Shown here: positions 45,118-54,700 of the stretch, piece after piece
Layout: every line of letters starts with the position of its first letter
How positions within the stretch are numbered: the first letter of the stretch is position 1
Source: Pseudomonas oligotrophica
GTDB taxonomy: Bacteria; Pseudomonadota; Gammaproteobacteria; Pseudomonadales; Pseudomonadaceae
Reading direction: 5' to 3'
DNA length: 64,000 bases
Assembly: GCF_021726475.1 (NCBI RefSeq)
Contig: NZ_JAKJRU010000001.1
Coordinates: 558,001-622,000 of the forward strand
The notes under the pieces: model-generated
Seen by the model: the letters and a program-made list of their open reading frames with translations, nothing else
Databases searched by the model: none
What the model was told of the DNA's origin: nothing
Made by a program: the position numbers and the translations under genes

Positions 45118-45179
45118 GCCGGCTAGCTTAAGGCCTGCGCCGGATGCCGGCTACTGCCGCACCGCGCTCGCCAGGCGGC

Positions 45180-46073
45180 TCAGCGGCTCGACAGCCGGTC
45201 GCCGCGCTCGAAGCGCCAGGTGCGGATGATCTCCACCTGGTCGAATTTCTGGGCCAGCTCGCCGGTGAAGGGGGCGAAGGGGGCGGCCAGGCGGACGATA
45301 CGCATGGCGGCGTCGTCCAGCACCTTCTCGCCGGACGATTCGATGACGCGCAGCTCCTGCACGGTACCGTCGCGGTTGATCGTGACCAACATGCGCAGGC
45401 TGCCGTAGATGCGCTGGCGGCGGGCCTCGTCGGGGTAGTTGAGGTTGCCGATGCGCTCGACCTTCTTGCGCCATTCGTCGCGGTACCAGGCGCTGATGTC
45501 GCGCATGGTCGCGGCGCTGTTCTGCCGGTTGACGCGTGGCCGCTTGGCATAGCGCTCGATGTCCTGGGCAAGCTCGGCCTCGAGGCTGGCGATCTCGGCG
45601 CTGAGCTGCGAGGAGTCGAACGCCGGGGTTGGTTGCGGTTCGGGCTGTGGGCGGGTCTCGCGCTTGACCGGCGTCTTGTCCGGTTGCGGCGAGCGGGTGG
45701 CGACCGCGGCCTTGGGCGCCTCCTGGCGAACCGCACGCGGTGGCGTCGCCGGTGGCGAGACCTTGCGCACCTCGGTGTCCTGGAACGGCGCCTGCTCGGT
45801 GGTTCGCGGCGCGGCCTTGTGTTCCAGGGTGCCGCTGCCCTGCTGGTTGTCCTGGGCGAGGAAGTCGGCCTGTTCCGGCTGTTTCTCGCTCTTGAAGGTG
45901 GAGAGGGTGATCTCCAGCGTCTTGCTGAGCTGCTGCGGCTCGCTGAGGGAGAAGCCCAGCCCGAGGATCAGCGCCACGTGCACCACCGTCGCGACGAACA
46001 GGGTGAAGCCCAGCCGGTCGGCGGGGCGAACCTGCGACGGCTGGACGGTGGGCTGGCGTGCTGCTGCGTTCAT
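45180..46073 (-). CDS. tonB3: TonB-family protein (TonB3-like)
   Basis: A 297-residue energy-transducing protein. A single N-terminal membrane helix (about 21-43, with His32 in VVHVALILGLGFS, typical of TonB/ExbBD contact) precedes a Pro/charged periplasmic spacer (about 60-170) and a C-terminal TonB domain with NLNYPDEARRQRIYGSLRMLVTINRDG. In P. aeruginosa the TonB3 gene at this position is needed for twitching motility and pilus assembly. It lies between gshB and algH, beside the Pil-Chp cluster. Confidence 0.88.
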   Translation of the reverse strand: MNAAARQPTVQPSQVRPADRLGFTLFVATVVHVALILGLGFSLSEPQQLSKTLEITLSTFKSEKQPEQADFLAQDNQQGSGTLEHKAAPRTTEQAPFQDTEVRKVSPPATPPRAVRQEAPKAAVATRSPQPDKTPVKRETRPQPEPQPTPAFDSSQLSAEIASLEAELAQDIERYAKRPRVNRQNSAATMRDISAWYRDEWRKKVERIGNLNYPDEARRQRIYGSLRMLVTINRDGTVQELRVIESSGEKVLDDAAMRIVRLAAPFAPFTGELAQKFDQVEIIRTWRFERGDRLSSR

Positions 46074-46158
46074 CGGGTACGGGTCGGTTGAAGTGCGGCG
46101 CAGTCTGCCGACTTTGCCCTTCAGGCCGCAACCTTGCCGCTCAAAGCTGTTAGCTGGT

Positions 46159-47109
46159 TCAAGCTTGCAGCCGGGCGGCGATGGCCTCCATCAGGCGGTC
46201 GCCGATGCGCGTATCGAAGGCGCTGTCGATCTCGCGGATGCAGGTCGGGCTGGTGATGTTGATCTCGGTCAGGTAGTTGCCGATCACGTCCAGGCCGACG
46301 AACAGCAGCCCGCGTTCGCGCAGGCTCGGTCCGACGATCGCCGCGATCTCGCGGTCGCGCTCGGAAAGCGGCTGGGCCACGCCACGACCGCCGGCGGCGA
46401 GGTTGCCGCGGGTCTCCCCGGCCGCCGGGATGCGCGCCAGGCAGTAGGGAACCGGCTCGCCATCGATCATCAGGATGCGCTTGTCGCCATCCTTGATCTC
46501 CGGAATGTAGCGCTGCGCCATGATCTGGCGACTGCCGTGCTCGGTGAGCACCTCGAGGATGACGGACAGGTTGGGGTCGCCTTCGCGGTGGCGGAATATC
46601 GAGGCGCCGCCCATCTCGTCGAGGGGCTTGAGGATGATGTCGCCGTGCTCGGTGGCGAATGCGCGGATGACGTCGGCGCGGCGGCTGACCAGGGTCGGCG
46701 GCGTGCACTGCGGGAACTGGGTGGCAAAGAACTTCTCGTTGCAGTCGCGCAGGCTCTGCGGGCGGTTGACCACCAGGGTGCCGGCTTTCTCGGCCAGCTC
46801 CAGCAGGTAGGTGGCGTAGACGTACTCGCTGTTGAACGGCGGGTCCTTGCGCATCAGGATCACGTCCAGCTCGGCCAGCCCGGTGTCCACCTCGTCGCCC
46901 AGGTCGAACCAGCGCTGCGGGTCCTCGAATACCTGCAGTGGGCGCATCCGGGCGCGCGGCTGGTCCTGCAGCTGATAAAGGTCGCGCTGCTCCATGTAGT
47001 GCAGCGACCAGCCGCGGCGCTGCGCGGCAAGCAGCATGGCCAGCGAGCTGTCCTTCTTGTAGGAGATCTGCGCGATGGGATCCATGATGATTCCGACGCG
47101 AATGCTCAT
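46159..47109 (-). CDS. gshB: Glutathione synthetase
   Basis: A 316-residue ATP-grasp enzyme that joins gamma-glutamylcysteine and glycine. Conserved elements are MDPIAQISYKKDSSLAMLLAAQRRGW near the N-terminus, LKPLDEMGGASIFR in the ATP-binding loop, and NLAAGGRGVAQPL plus NITSPTCIREID near the C-terminus. The start at 47109 (MSIRVGI) is preceded by GGAGA with good spacing. Confidence 0.97.
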   Translation of the reverse strand: MSIRVGIIMDPIAQISYKKDSSLAMLLAAQRRGWSLHYMEQRDLYQLQDQPRARMRPLQVFEDPQRWFDLGDEVDTGLAELDVILMRKDPPFNSEYVYATYLLELAEKAGTLVVNRPQSLRDCNEKFFATQFPQCTPPTLVSRRADVIRAFATEHGDIILKPLDEMGGASIFRHREGDPNLSVILEVLTEHGSRQIMAQRYIPEIKDGDKRILMIDGEPVPYCLARIPAAGETRGNLAAGGRGVAQPLSERDREIAAIVGPSLRERGLLFVGLDVIGNYLTEINITSPTCIREIDSAFDTRIGDRLMEAIAARLQA

Positions 47110-47237
47110 GTGCGGTTCTCCGGCGTTCGGCAGCGGTGCTGCCCGGGTTTGGACCGCGGCAGATTGGCTCCGGTTGAGCACTGGGTCAAGGAAAAAACAG
47201 CCGCTCGCCGCGTCGATGGCACGCCGTCAATCGACTG

Positions 47238-47246
47238 TGCTAAAAA
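47238..47246 (+). promoter_or_regulatory. Candidate extended -10 upstream of pilG
   Basis: TGC-TAAAAA (47238-47246) is an extended -10-like element about 90 bases upstream of pilG. The rest of the 47110-47336 gap also holds, on the minus strand, TTGACC (47189-47184) with CAATCT (47166-47161) 17 bases away, a possible gshB promoter. No other structure is evident in the 227 bases. Confidence 0.3.
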
Positions 47247-47336
47247 GGCTCGCGCCTGCGCAGATGCCCCGAATGGCAACGCCTGCGCGGCAAACGAATG
47301 AACCGAGACGATTCACCGAGGCGATGGTAGGGCGAA

Positions 47337-47744
47337 ATGGAACAGCACTCCGAGGGCTTGAAGGTCATGGTGATCGACGACTCGAAAACGATTCGTCGGA
47401 CCGCCGAAACCCTGCTGAAGAAGGTAGGGTGCGACGTCATCACCGCGGTGGACGGATTCGACGCGCTGGCGAAGATCGCCGACACCCATCCCCGTATCAT
47501 CTTCGTAGACATTATGATGCCCAGGCTGGACGGTTATCAGACCTGTGCACTCATCAAGAACAACAGTTCCTTCAAATCGACGCCGGTGATCATGCTGTCG
47601 TCCAAGGACGGGCTGTTCGACAAGGCCAAGGGGCGGATCGTCGGGTCTGATCAGTATCTGACCAAGCCTTTCAGCAAAGAAGAGCTGCTCGGTGCCATCA
47701 AGGCGCACGTGCCGGATTTCGCGCCGGTCGAGCAGGCATCCTGA
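47337..47744 (+). CDS. pilG: Twitching motility response regulator PilG
   Basis: A 135-residue stand-alone CheY-like receiver. The acidic pocket is MVIDDSKT, the phospho-acceptor Asp is in IIFVDIMMPRLDGYQ, and the conserved Lys is in YLTKPFSKEE. PilG is the output of the Pil-Chp system acting on pilus extension and on cAMP signalling in P. aeruginosa. It is the first gene of the pilGHIJK-chpABC cluster. Confidence 0.97.
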   Translation: MEQHSEGLKVMVIDDSKTIRRTAETLLKKVGCDVITAVDGFDALAKIADTHPRIIFVDIMMPRLDGYQTCALIKNNSSFKSTPVIMLSSKDGLFDKAKGRIVGSDQYLTKPFSKEELLGAIKAHVPDFAPVEQAS

Positions 47745-47788
47745 AGTTCGGCATAGACTGCCGCTGAAGCCTTTCCAACGGAGATAAC

Positions 47789-48154
47789 ATGGCCCGCGTT
47801 CTTATTGTTGATGACTCGCCGACCGAAATGTACAAGCTGGCCGCCATGCTGGAGAAGCATGGTCACGTCGTGCTCAAGGCCGAGAACGGTGCCGACGGCG
47901 TGGCACTGGCCCGCCAGGAAAAGCCCGATGCCGTGTTGATGGACATCGTGATGCCAGGTCTCAACGGTTTCCAGGCGACCCGCCAACTCACCAAGGATGC
48001 GGAAACCAGTCACATTCCTGTGATCATCGTCACCACCAAGGATCAGGAAACCGATAAGGTCTGGGGCAAGCGCCAGGGTGCCAAGGATTACCTGACCAAG
48101 CCGGTGGACGAGGCAACCCTGCTCAAGACCCTGAACGCGGTGCTGGCCGGCTGA
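47789..48154 (+). CDS. pilH: Twitching motility response regulator PilH
   Basis: A 121-residue CheY-like receiver, MARVLIVDDSPTEMYKL. The phospho-acceptor Asp is in AVLMDIVMPGLNGFQ and the Lys is in YLTKPVDEA. It works opposite to PilG, as a phosphate sink or as a regulator of retraction. It is 44 bases after pilG. Confidence 0.97.
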   Translation: MARVLIVDDSPTEMYKLAAMLEKHGHVVLKAENGADGVALARQEKPDAVLMDIVMPGLNGFQATRQLTKDAETSHIPVIIVTTKDQETDKVWGKRQGAKDYLTKPVDEATLLKTLNAVLAG

Positions 48155-48189
48155 ATCAGCTCGCCTGCTCGGACAAGGGAATGGCCGGT

Positions 48190-48726
48190 ATGTCGGAACA
48201 ACAGACACCCTTTCAGCGACTGCTGGAACTCGATGCGCGGGCACGCGCGTCTGCCGCCGGCCTGCCCTCGCAGCAGGAAACGGTGCAGACCTGGGGAGGA
48301 ATCGGGTTCCGGATGGGTGGGCGCCTGTTCGTCGCGCCGATGGGCGAGGTCAGCGAGATTCTCCACGAGCCACGCTTCACGGCCCTGCCCGGCGTCAAGC
48401 CCTGGGTCAAGGGAGTGTCCAACGTGCGGGGGCGGTTGCTGCCGGTGATGGACCTGTGCGGCTACCTCGGCTACGAGCTGGCGCCCCTGCGCAAGCAGCG
48501 CCGGGTGCTGGTGGTCGATCACCAGGATGTCTTCGCCGGGCTGACCGTCGACGAGGTGTTCGGCATGCAGCATTTCCCGGTCGAGACCTATTCCGAGCAC
48601 TTGCCGCCGGTGGAGGGGACGATACAGCCGTTCCTGCATGGCGTTTTCCAGCGTGAGCAGCCCTGGCTGGTGTTCAGTCCGCATGCGCTGGTGGGTCATC
48701 CGTCCTTCATGGACGTGTCGTACTGA
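48190..48726 (+). CDS. pilI: CheW-like adaptor PilI
   Basis: A 178-residue CheW-type coupling protein that links the receptor PilJ to the kinase ChpA. GIGFRMGGRLFVAPMGEVSEIL and VKGVSNVRGRLLPVMDLCGYLG are the CheW signatures. I use the ATG at 48190, which has AAGGGA at a good distance and gives MSEQQTPFQRLLEL. The in-frame ATG at 48181 directly abuts that ribosome binding site. Confidence 0.95.
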   Translation: MSEQQTPFQRLLELDARARASAAGLPSQQETVQTWGGIGFRMGGRLFVAPMGEVSEILHEPRFTALPGVKPWVKGVSNVRGRLLPVMDLCGYLGYELAPLRKQRRVLVVDHQDVFAGLTVDEVFGMQHFPVETYSEHLPPVEGTIQPFLHGVFQREQPWLVFSPHALVGHPSFMDVSY

Positions 48727-48750
48727 TACAGAAATGCGTTTAGGCGAGGT

Positions 48751-48770
48751 CGGCCATTGGCCGGCCTTTT
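48751..48770 (+). terminator. Weak hairpin with T run between pilI and pilJ
   Basis: CGGCC (48751-48755) pairs with GGCCG (48759-48763) around ATT and is followed by GCCTTTT. It may attenuate transcription between pilI and pilJ. The stem is short, so this is tentative. Confidence 0.35.
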
Positions 48771-48813
48771 GGTTCTGATGGAAGCGAAAGGGGGACCAGG
48801 CGGGGGCCCGATA

Positions 48814-50856
48814 ATGAGAAAGATCAATGCCAATGCTTTGTTGAGCGGTGTGCGGAGCAACACGCTCATCACCGGTCTCTTTATCGCTCTGATCGTGGCC
48901 ATCGTCTTGCTGTTCGCGAACTTCGCGTACGTCAACACGCAGGCCGATCACGACAACGAATACATCGCCCACGCCGGAGAATTGCGCGTTCTGTCGCAGC
49001 GCATCGCCAAGGATGCGGTGGAAGCGGCTGCCGGCACCCAGGGTGCCTTCGCATCGCTCAAGCAAGCGCGCAACGAGTTCGACCGCCGCTGGGGCTACCT
49101 GGCCCAGGGCGACGAGTCGATCAGCCTGCCGCCGGTGCCTGACTCGCTGGCGGCGGAAGTCGAGGCGGTCCAGCAGGACTGGAACACCCTGCGCCGCGAC
49201 ACCGACGCCATCCTGGCCAGCGAGCAGACCGTACTATCGCTGCACCAGGTCGCCACCACCCTGGCCGAGACAATCCCGCAGCTGCAGGTCGAGTACGAGG
49301 AAGTGGTCGACATCCTGCTGGAAAGCGGCGCGCCGGCGGCCCAGGTTTCGGTCGCCCAGCGCCAGTCGCTGCTGGCCGAGCGTATCCTCGGTTCGGTGAA
49401 CAAGGTGCTCTCCGGTGACGAGGACTCGGTGCAGGCCGCCGACATGTTCGGTCGCGACGCCAGCCTGTTCGGCCGCGTACTCAACGCCATGCTCGAAGGC
49501 AACGTGGCGATGGGCATCACCAAGGTGTCGGACGCAGAAGCGCTGGACCGCCTCGGCGAGATCGCCGAACTGTTCCAGTTCGTTTCCGGCTCGGTGGACG
49601 AGATCCTCGAGACCTCGCCCGAGCTGTTCCAGGTGCGCGAATCGGCCAACAGCATCTTCGAGGTCTCGCAGACCCTGCTGGACAAGACCTCCGCGCTGTC
49701 CATCGGCCTGCAGGGGCGCGCCGACGCGCGCTACCTCAACACCCTGCTCGGCTACCTGCTCGGCGCCCTGGCGCTGGCGGCGATCATCCTCATCGGCCTG
49801 GTGATGGTGCAGGAGGCGCGTCGTCGCCTCAGCGAGACCGCCGAGAAGAACGAACGCAACCAGGCGGCCATTCTGCGTCTGCTCGACGAGATCGGCGACC
49901 TCGCCGACGGTGACCTGACCGTGGCCGCCACCGTGACCGAGGACTTCACCGGCGCCATCGCCGACTCGATCAACTACTCCATCGACCAGCTGCGCGAACT
50001 GGTGGCCACCATCAACCAGACCGCGGTGCAGGTCTCGGGCGCGGCCCAGGAAACCCAGGCCACGGCGATGCACCTGGCCGAGGCGTCCGAGCACCAGGCC
50101 CAGGAAATCGCCGGCGCCTCCGCGGCGGTGAACGAGATGGCGGTGTCCATCGACCAGGTGTCGGCCAACGCCGCGGAATCCTCCGCGGTAGCGGAACGTT
50201 CCGTAGCCATCGCCAACAAGGGCAACGAGGTGGTGCACAACACCATCACCGGCATGGACAACATCCGCGAGCAGATCCAGGACACTTCCAAGCGGATCAA
50301 GCGCCTCGGCGAATCGTCCCAGGAGATCGGTGACATCGTCAGCCTGATCAACGACATTGCCGACCAGACCAACATCCTCGCCCTGAACGCGGCGATCCAG
50401 GCGTCGATGGCCGGTGACGCCGGCCGTGGCTTCGCGGTGGTTGCCGATGAAGTCCAGCGCCTGGCGGAACGTTCCTCGGCGGCAACCAAGCAGATCGAGG
50501 CCCTGGTAAAGACCATTCAGACCGATACCAACGAAGCGGTGATCTCCATGGAGCAGACCACCGCCGAGGTGGTGCGCGGGGCGCGCCTGGCACAGGACGC
50601 CGGGGTGGCGCTGGAGGAGATCGAGAAGGTATCCAAGACCCTCGCCGCGCTGATCCAGAACATTTCCAACGCCGCTCGTCAGCAGGCCTCGTCCGCCGGC
50701 CACATTTCCAACACCATGAACGTGATCCAGGAGATCACCTCGCAGACCTCTGCCGGTACCACCGCTACGGCGAAGAGCATCGGCAATCTGGCGAAGATGG
50801 CCAACGAGATGCGGCAGTCGGTTTCCGGCTTCACGCTGCCGGAATCGCAAGGGTAA
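48814..50856 (+). CDS. pilJ: Type IV pilus methyl-accepting chemoreceptor PilJ
   Basis: A 680-residue inner-membrane receptor. TM1 is at about 20-42, and the periplasmic region (about 43-305) with two PilJ-type four-helix modules includes [20 protein letters not shown]2 is at about 310-335, followed by HAMP and a methyl-accepting signalling domain. The hairpin tip is [39 protein letters not shown]. The start at 48814 ([10 protein letters not shown]) matches the known N-terminus. It senses pilus tension or pilin and controls ChpA. Confidence 0.97.
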   Translation: MRKINANALLSGVRSNTLITGLFIALIVAIVLLFANFAYVNTQADHDNEYIAHAGELRVLSQRIAKDAVEAAAGTQGAFASLKQARNEFDRRWGYLAQGDESISLPPVPDSLAAEVEAVQQDWNTLRRDTDAILASEQTVLSLHQVATTLAETIPQLQVEYEEVVDILLESGAPAAQVSVAQRQSLLAERILGSVNKVLSGDEDSVQAADMFGRDASLFGRVLNAMLEGNVAMGITKVSDAEALDRLGEIAELFQFVSGSVDEILETSPELFQVRESANSIFEVSQTLLDKTSALSIGLQGRADARYLNTLLGYLLGALALAAIILIGLVMVQEARRRLSETAEKNERNQAAILRLLDEIGDLADGDLTVAATVTEDFTGAIADSINYSIDQLRELVATINQTAVQVSGAAQETQATAMHLAEASEHQAQEIAGASAAVNEMAVSIDQVSANAAESSAVAERSVAIANKGNEVVHNTITGMDNIREQIQDTSKRIKRLGESSQEIGDIVSLINDIADQTNILALNAAIQASMAGDAGRGFAVVADEVQRLAERSSAATKQIEALVKTIQTDTNEAVISMEQTTAEVVRGARLAQDAGVALEEIEKVSKTLAALIQNISNAARQQASSAGHISNTMNVIQEITSQTSAGTTATAKSIGNLAKMANEMRQSVSGFTLPESQG

Positions 50857-50916
50857 TCCTGAGCAGGCGGCGATCGCAGACGCCGGTCGCCGCCGGTCTT
50901 GGACAAGGGGCAGGAC

Positions 50917-51783
50917 ATGCAGCCGCAGTTTGACTGGTCGCTCGAACCCCTGATCGACATGTCGGCCGCCGAGTTTCGAGACTGGCAGAGGCTCCTCGAA
51001 GAGCGTTCGGGGATGGTGGTCAGCGAAGGCCGGCGCACCTTTCTGCAGACGAACCTGCGCGCCCGCATGCGTGAAGTGGGCGTCGGCGACTACGCCACCT
51101 ATTACCGCCAGGTCACCGAGGGCCCGCGCGGGGCGGTGGAATGGTCGACGCTGATGGACCGGCTGACGGTGCAGGAGACGCGCTTCTTCCGCCACCCGCC
51201 TTCCTTCGCCGTGCTCGAGGACTACCTGGCCGCCCGCCTCGAGCGCGAGGGTGGGCAGCGGCCCTGGTCGCTCTGGAGCGTCGGCTGTTCCAGCGGCGAG
51301 GAAACCTACTCCATGGCCATGAGCGCGGCCGAAGTGCTGCGCACGGCCGCGGCGGGCGGCAGCTTCGGCGTGACCGGCACGGACATCAGCCTGAGCGCAC
51401 TGAGCAAATGCCGCGAGGCGAGCTATGCCGCCCGGCGTCTGGAGGATGTCTCGCCCGAGCGCCGGGCGCGCTATTTCGAGCCCGGCGCCGAGGGCCGCTT
51501 CCGTGTCGGTGCGGCGCTGGCGGCGCGTGTCTGCTTTGCAAAACTCAATGTCCTGGACCTGGCCAGTGCGCCGCTGTCGGGCATGGATGTCATTTTCTGT
51601 CAGAACCTGTTGATCTATTTCCGCCGCTGGCGCAGGCGCGAGATCCTCAACCGTCTCGCCGAGCGCCTTGCGCCAGGGGGCCTGTTGCTGGTCGGCGTCG
51701 GGGAAATGGTCGGCTGGCAGCATCCGGACCTGCAGCCGCTGGCCGATGATCGGGTTCTGGCCTTTATCCGGACAAAACAATGA
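50917..51783 (+). CDS. pilK: CheR-type methyltransferase PilK
   Basis: A 288-residue SAM-dependent protein-glutamate methyltransferase for PilJ adaptation. SAM contacts lie in VGCSSGEETYSMAM. VQETRFFRHPPSF and GMDVIFCQNLLIYF are the CheR landmarks. I start it at the ATG at 50917; an upstream TTG at 50899 is in frame but less likely. An eight-base inverted repeat (50866-50873 with 50887-50894) lies in the gap after pilJ. Confidence 0.95.
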   Translation: MQPQFDWSLEPLIDMSAAEFRDWQRLLEERSGMVVSEGRRTFLQTNLRARMREVGVGDYATYYRQVTEGPRGAVEWSTLMDRLTVQETRFFRHPPSFAVLEDYLAARLEREGGQRPWSLWSVGCSSGEETYSMAMSAAEVLRTAAAGGSFGVTGTDISLSALSKCREASYAARRLEDVSPERRARYFEPGAEGRFRVGAALAARVCFAKLNVLDLASAPLSGMDVIFCQNLLIYFRRWRRREILNRLAERLAPGGLLLVGVGEMVGWQHPDLQPLADDRVLAFIRTKQ

Positions 51784-51794
51784 GCGGAGTCGCT

Positions 51795-54700
51795 ATGGGT
51801 GATCGGCACGATTATGTCGCCCTGGAGTGGGTGAAAGGCGAGATCGCCGAGACGCTGAAGCAGGCGCGCCAGGCGCTTGAGGCCTATGTCGAGTCTCCCG
51901 CGGACCCGACCCAGATGCGCTTCTGCCTGACCTACGTGCACCAGGTGCACGGCACGCTGCAGATGGTCGAGTTCTTCGGCGCCGCCCTGCTGGCCGAGGA
52001 GATGGAGCAGCTGGCCAGGGCGCTGCTCGAGGAGCGCGTGGCCAACCGGGTCGAATCACTCGAAGTGCTGATGCAGGCGATCCTGCAGCTGCCGGCCTAT
52101 CTCGACCGCATCCAGAGCGCGCGCCGCGACCTGCCGATGGTCGTGCTGCCGCTGCTCAATGACCTGCGCGCGGCGCGCGGCGAGAAGCTGCTGTCGGAGA
52201 CCAGCCTGTTCGCCCCCGATCTGTCGAGCCGCCTGCCGGCGCTGTCGAGCGAGTCGGTCGAGCGGCTGCGTACCGAGGAGCTGCCGGTGCTGCTGCGCAA
52301 GCTGCGCCAGATGCAGCAGGCGGCACTGGTCGGGATCATCCGCAACCAGGACATGACGGCCAACCTCGGCTACATGGCGCGGGTGTTCGTGCGCCTCGAG
52401 CAGCTCTGCCAGGATGCCCCGCTGGCGCCGCTCTGGCAGATTTCCGCCGGCTTCATCGAGTCCCTGGCCGGGGGAGGCATCGCCAACAGCGCCTCCATCC
52501 GCACGCTGCTGCGCCAGGTCGACCGTGAGTTCAAGCGCCTGGTCGAGCAGGGTGCCGAGGGCTTCAACCAGCCGGCGGCCGACGAGCTGATCAAGAACCT
52601 GCTGTTCTACATTGCCAAGGCGCCGGAGCAGTCGCCGCGCGTGCGCGAGATCAAGGCACGCTATCGCCTCGACGAGGCGTTGCCGGACACCGCCATCGTC
52701 GACCAGGAACGCGCCCAGCTGGCCGGCCCGGACCGTGGGGCGATGCGCTCGGTGGTCACCGCGCTGTGCGAGGAGCTGGTCAGGGTCAAGGACAGCCTCG
52801 ACCTGTTCGTGCGCGGCGAGCGCAAGGCCATCGCCGAACTGGGTGGCCTGCAGGCGCCGCTCAAGCAGATCGCCGATACCTTGGCGGTGCTTGGCTTCGC
52901 CCAGCCGCGGCGGATCATCCTCGACCAGATCGCGCTCATCCAAAGCCTTGCAGATGGCGCGCGCGAGGTGGACGACGCCACGCTGATGGACATCGCCGGT
53001 GCGCTGCTCTACGTCGAGGCCACCCTGGCCGGAATGGTCGGCAGTACCGAGGAGCGTGGCGAAGAGGGCCACCTGCCGACCACCGACGTGGCGCGCATCC
53101 ACCAGTTGGTCATCAAGGAGGCACGCACTGCGCTGGAGCAGGCCAAGGATGCCATCATCGAGTTCATCGCCTCGCAGTGGAACCACGAGCACCTGGCCCG
53201 CGTGCCCGAGCTGCTGACCCAGGCGCGTGGCGGCCTGGCGATGATCCCGCTGCCGCGCGCGGCGTCGCTGCTGCAGGCGTGCAACCACTACATCAACGAG
53301 CAGTTGCTGGCGCGCCGCGCAATCCCCGACTGGCAGAGCCTGGATGGCCTGGCCGATGCCATCACCAGTGTCGAGTACTACCTCGAGCGGCTCGCCGACG
53401 ATTGCGGCAGCCAGGGCGACATGATTCTCGATGTGGCGGCCGAAAGCCTGCAGAGCCTGGGCTATCCGGTCGAGGGCGGGCAGCCGGCGCATGCGCAGGC
53501 TGCTGCGCCGGCCATGCCGGACGTCGAGGAAATCGAGGTGCTGCCCGACGAGCAGACGCCGGCGGTCGTGCCGTCCGAACCGGTGGACGAAACGCTGCCA
53601 GCGAACCGCGTCGACGAATTTGCCGACTGGTTCGACGGCGGGGCACCCACGCCTGCCGCTATGGCGGGTGTTGGTGGACACCATGCACCGCAACCGGGCG
53701 AGGAGCCGATCGGCGAAACCGAGCTGTTCTCGGCTCCGCAAGCGTCGGAATTCTGGCTGGACGAGGGCGACGAGCTGTCGCCGTCGGAGCAGCCTCCCGC
53801 GATGCTCGACGCAGGCCTGGCGGCGCAGGACGAGCCCGCGCCGGAACTCGAGCCGTTCGGCGAGTGGGAGCTGCCCGACGAGCCATCGGGGAATGCGCTG
53901 GCGAGCGAATGGGACGATGCCGAGCTGATCGACCTGCAGTTGCCCGAGGTCGAATTGCCCGCCGCGCGTGCCGAACCCCCCGCCGCCGAGCCGGTCGCGG
54001 CCACAGCGCTGACGCTCGCGGAGGTGATGGCCGCGCCGGTCGCCAGCATCAACCCGCCGGCACAGGAGGCACCACCCAGCCTGTTGCCGCCGCCGGCGGA
54101 CGAGGAGCCGGTCGACGACGAGCTGCTCGAGGTCTTCATCGAGGAAGCGGCCGAGGTGCTGGAGACCATCGGCAGCTTCCTGCCGCAGTGGCTGGCCGGC
54201 GATGAGGGCGAGGCGCTGGTCGAGATCCGACGCGCTTTCCACACGCTCAAGGGCAGCGGGCGGATGGTCCGCGCGCTGGTTATCGGCGAGCTGTCCTGGT
54301 CCATCGAGAACCTGCTCAATCGGGTACTCGATGGCAGCATCGAGGCCCAGGAACCGGTGCGTCGCGTGGTAACCGATGTCGTCGCGCTGATGCCCGAGCT
54401 GGTCGAGGAGTTCGCCGCCAAGGCCCAGCGCCAGCGTGACGACGTCGACCGGCTGGCCGCCGCGGCGCATGCCCTGGCCAAGGGCCAGCTACCCGCGCCG
54501 ACGGCTCCGACCGCGGCGACGCCGAGCGAGAGCGTGGCGGCCGAGGACGAGCTCGACCCGCAGCTGCTGGAGATCTTTCGCAACGAGGCCGAGACCCACC
54601 TGACCACCCTGGTCGGTTTCCTTGCCGACTGCGCCCAGCGTCTGCCGCAACCGGTGACCGACGCGCTGCAGCGCGCCCTGCACACGCTCAAGGGCAGCGC

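Noticed and set aside
47110-47336. Small RNA or hidden gene in the gshB-pilG gap
   Set aside because: No coding frame with a ribosome binding site, no terminator and no strong promoter pair could be found, only weak promoter-like elements.
51780-51794. ATG at 51780 as chpA start, overlapping the pilK stop
   Set aside because: The ATG at 51795 has a well-placed GGAG and gives the known MGDRHDYVALEW N-terminus.
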